Assembly: GCA_034660995.1 (NCBI GenBank)
Contig: JAYEKL010000003.1
Coordinates: 1 to 6,326 of the forward strand
Direction: 5' to 3'
DNA length: 6,326 bases
DNA from: JAYEKL01 sp034660995
GTDB taxonomy: Bacteria > Patescibacteriota > Minisyncoccia > JAHIHE01 > JAGLIN01
Shown here: positions 5,515-6,326 of the stretch, one piece after another
How the letters are laid out: each line of letters opens with the position of its first letter
How positions within the stretch are numbered: the stretch's first letter is position 1
Translations under genes and position numbers: made by a program
The notes under the pieces: generated by a model
Seen by the model: the letters and a program-made list of their open reading frames with translations, nothing else
What the model was told of the DNA's origin: nothing
Database searches by the model: none

Positions 5515-6066
5515 TTATTCACCTTTTACCTCAACCTTCATAGAAGAATTTTTTTCTATCTTAGGAAGTTTAACAGTAAGAATTCCATTTTTAATTGTTG
5601 CTTCAACTCCTTCTGTTTTAATATCATTCGGCAAAATAATTGAACGAGAAAAATTTCCCCAAAAACATTCTTGATAATAATAATCATCAGGTACCACATT
5701 ATTAGAATTGCTCCTTTTTCCTTTTATAGTCACCATATCGTTTGTAACAGAAATATCCAAATCTTCAGGCCTAACACCGCCAATAATTGATTTAATAACA
5801 ATAAGATCTTCTGTTTTATAGACATCCACTGTTAGCTGTCCTTCTTCATCAGAATTACTTTCTCTGTCAGTAACCCACTCCTCATTATCCTTCTCTTTTT
5901 CAAAATTATTTTTACCAAGATCATCTCGAAAATCACCTCTACTGCTATCTTCTTCCATGGTGTCTTCAAAGTTTATTTTATTTTCGTCTTTACTTGTCAT
6001 TTCTACTTTCTCATCTTTGTCAAAATCAGCAACTTTACTTAAAAATGATTTTTTTTGTTTTGTCAT
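5515..6066 (-). CDS. hsp20: Hsp20 (alpha-crystallin family) small heat shock protein with acidic N-terminal extension
   Basis: The 183-residue protein is an ATP-independent holdase that binds unfolding proteins. The alpha-crystallin domain covers about residues 77-169: it opens with GQLTVDVYKTEDLIVIKS, has the PEDLDISVTNDMVTIKGKR strands (100-118), the E-x-F-x-G-x-F-S-R segment (ECFWGNFSRSIILP, 133-146) and the hallmark ATIKNGILTVKLPK (156-169). A C-terminal VEV (178-180) could act as the I-x-I-type tail that docks neighbouring dimers. Residues 13-75 are very rich in Asp, Glu, Lys, Ser and Asn and look disordered, unlike the short hydrophobic N-terminus usual in bacterial Hsp20. The ATG at 6066 lacks a Shine-Dalgarno but opens with a basic MTKQKKSFLSK. 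It is separated from pilM by 177 bp, so co-regulation with the pilus genes is uncertain. Confidence 0.92.
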   Translation of the reverse strand: MTKQKKSFLSKVADFDKDEKVEMTSKDENKINFEDTMEEDSSRGDFRDDLGKNNFEKEKDNEEWVTDRESNSDEEGQLTVDVYKTEDLIVIKSIIGGVRPEDLDISVTNDMVTIKGKRSNSNNVVPDDYYYQECFWGNFSRSIILPNDIKTEGVEATIKNGILTVKLPKIEKNSSMKVEVKGE

Positions 6067-6072
6067 GAAATT

Positions 6073-6160
6073 AAATTGTTAAATTGTTAAATTGCTAGAT
6101 TGCTACCGTAAACTATTATACTATGCATAACAATTTAACAATAGAACAATTTAGCAATGT
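6073..6160. repeat. Paired octamer arrays forming an inverted repeat upstream of hsp20
   Basis: Four tandem 8-mers lie next to the hsp20 start (AAATTGTT at 6073-6080 and 6081-6088, AAATTGCT at 6089-6096, AGATTGCT at 6097-6104). Four complementary 8-mers lie 24 nt away (AACAATTT at 6129-6136, AACAATAG at 6137-6144, AACAATTT at 6145-6152, AGCAATGT at 6153-6160). The two sets align in phase as an inverted repeat with 25 of 32 positions complementary. The loop between them carries a TATAAT on the minus strand. The word differs from those in the pilus spacers, but the design is the same. Confidence 0.85.
6115..6143 (-). promoter_or_regulatory. Candidate hsp20 promoter inside the repeat loop
   Basis: A perfect TATAAT lies at 6120-6115 on the minus strand, in the single-stranded loop between the two octamer arrays. 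The -35 region falls within the distal array: TATTGT (6143-6138) at 17 bp or TTGTTA (6141-6136) at 15 bp, neither a strong match. Transcription would start near 6108, so the proximal array would form most of the 42-nt leader. Confidence 0.4.
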
Positions 6161-6166
6161 AATACT

Positions 6167-6194
6167 ATTATACCATTTTTAAAAATTACAACAA
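6167..6194 (-). promoter_or_regulatory. Candidate extended -10 promoter at the end of the integrase gene
   Basis: On the minus strand TGGTATAAT (6175-6167) is a perfect extended -10. TTGTTG (6194-6189) lies 16 bp upstream as a partial -35 and is shared with the last integrase codons. Transcription would start near 6160, so both octamer arrays would be transcribed as a stem-loop leader of hsp20. No heat-shock CIRCE or HrcA-type inverted repeat is seen. Confidence 0.45.
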
Positions 6195-6326
6195 GGATTT
6201 GTGCTAGTCCACCTCATATTGGAAACTAGGTTGTTATTTATTAAATAATCCACAGGAGAAGTTAAATTTAAGCTCCAGTGATATCTTTTGGTATTATACC
6301 ATAGAATCCATTCTATCATCTTTTCA
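6179..6326 (-). CDS. C-terminus of a DDE integrase/transposase (gene runs off the right edge)
   Basis: The last 48 codons of a minus-strand frame are visible, from EKMIEWILWYNTKRYH onward to a TAA stop at 6181-6179. The pattern W-x-x-W-Y-N-x-x-R-x-H-x-S-L followed by SPVDYL is the segment just beyond the catalytic Glu in retroviral-type integrase cores (rve family) of IS3- and IS481-like elements. The usual Arg-Pro-His is Arg-Tyr-His here. The catalytic DDE residues lie outside the window, so whether the gene is intact is unknown. No terminal inverted repeat of an insertion sequence could be identified between the stop and hsp20. The short length makes the subfamily uncertain, but the integrase reading is fairly firm. 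Confidence 0.75.
   Translation of the reverse strand, partial: EKMIEWILWYNTKRYHWSLNLTSPVDYLINNNLVSNMRWTSTNPCCNF

Noticed and set aside
6291..6299. TGGTATAAT extended -10 on the minus strand inside the integrase
   Set aside because: It is exactly the codons for Trp-Tyr-Asn of the conserved WYN motif, so coding constraint explains it.
1..6326. Recoding of TGA as in Gracilibacteria or Absconditabacteria
   Set aside because: All genes are full length under the standard bacterial code, and their stops are TAA or TAG with no in-frame TGA.

Overview
The window looks like chromosomal DNA from a low-GC bacterium, most likely a member of the Candidate Phyla Radiation (Patescibacteria, Parcubacteria-like). 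This assignment is inference. It rests on the very high A+T, the near absence of Shine-Dalgarno sequences, the flavour of the type IV pilus proteins (a PilT with an HGKST Walker A, a lone receiver domain with a KAHFTP tail), and AT-rich intergenic spacers made of short tandem words. All visible stops are TAA or TAG, and no frame needs TGA to be read as an amino acid, so the ordinary bacterial code fits.

All genes lie on the minus strand, so the biological order runs from the right end to the left: the C-terminus of a DDE integrase/transposase (6326-6179, cut by the window edge); an Hsp20 chaperone with a long acidic N-terminal extension (6066-5515); pilM (5337-4237); pilB (4062-2305); a single-domain response regulator (2204-1815); pilT (1595-519); and the N-terminus of a type IV prepilin (94-1, cut by the window edge).

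The block encodes the cytoplasmic drive of a type IV pilus. PilB powers extension, PilT powers retraction, PilM is the actin-like cytoplasmic ring protein that couples the ATPase level to the inner-membrane complex, and the prepilin is the subunit. The CheY-like protein between the two motor ATPases is a natural candidate for switching or tuning them. PilN, PilO, PilC and the prepilin peptidase are not in the window.

The most unusual part is the DNA between the genes. Spacers are 100-424 bp. In four of them, short AT-rich tandem words (mostly 8-mers) sit directly against the stop codon of one gene, and their reverse complements sit directly against the start codon of the next, so each spacer is bracketed by complementary arrays. 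The word differs from spacer to spacer while the architecture is kept. The clearest case is a perfect 24-bp inverted repeat (1610-1633 with 1787-1810) around the response regulator-pilT spacer, with an inner 18-bp pair and a 10-bp dyad nested inside it. The pilT-prepilin spacer instead carries two GC-rich palindromic elements unlike the rest of the window. The prepilin is the only gene with a consensus Shine-Dalgarno.
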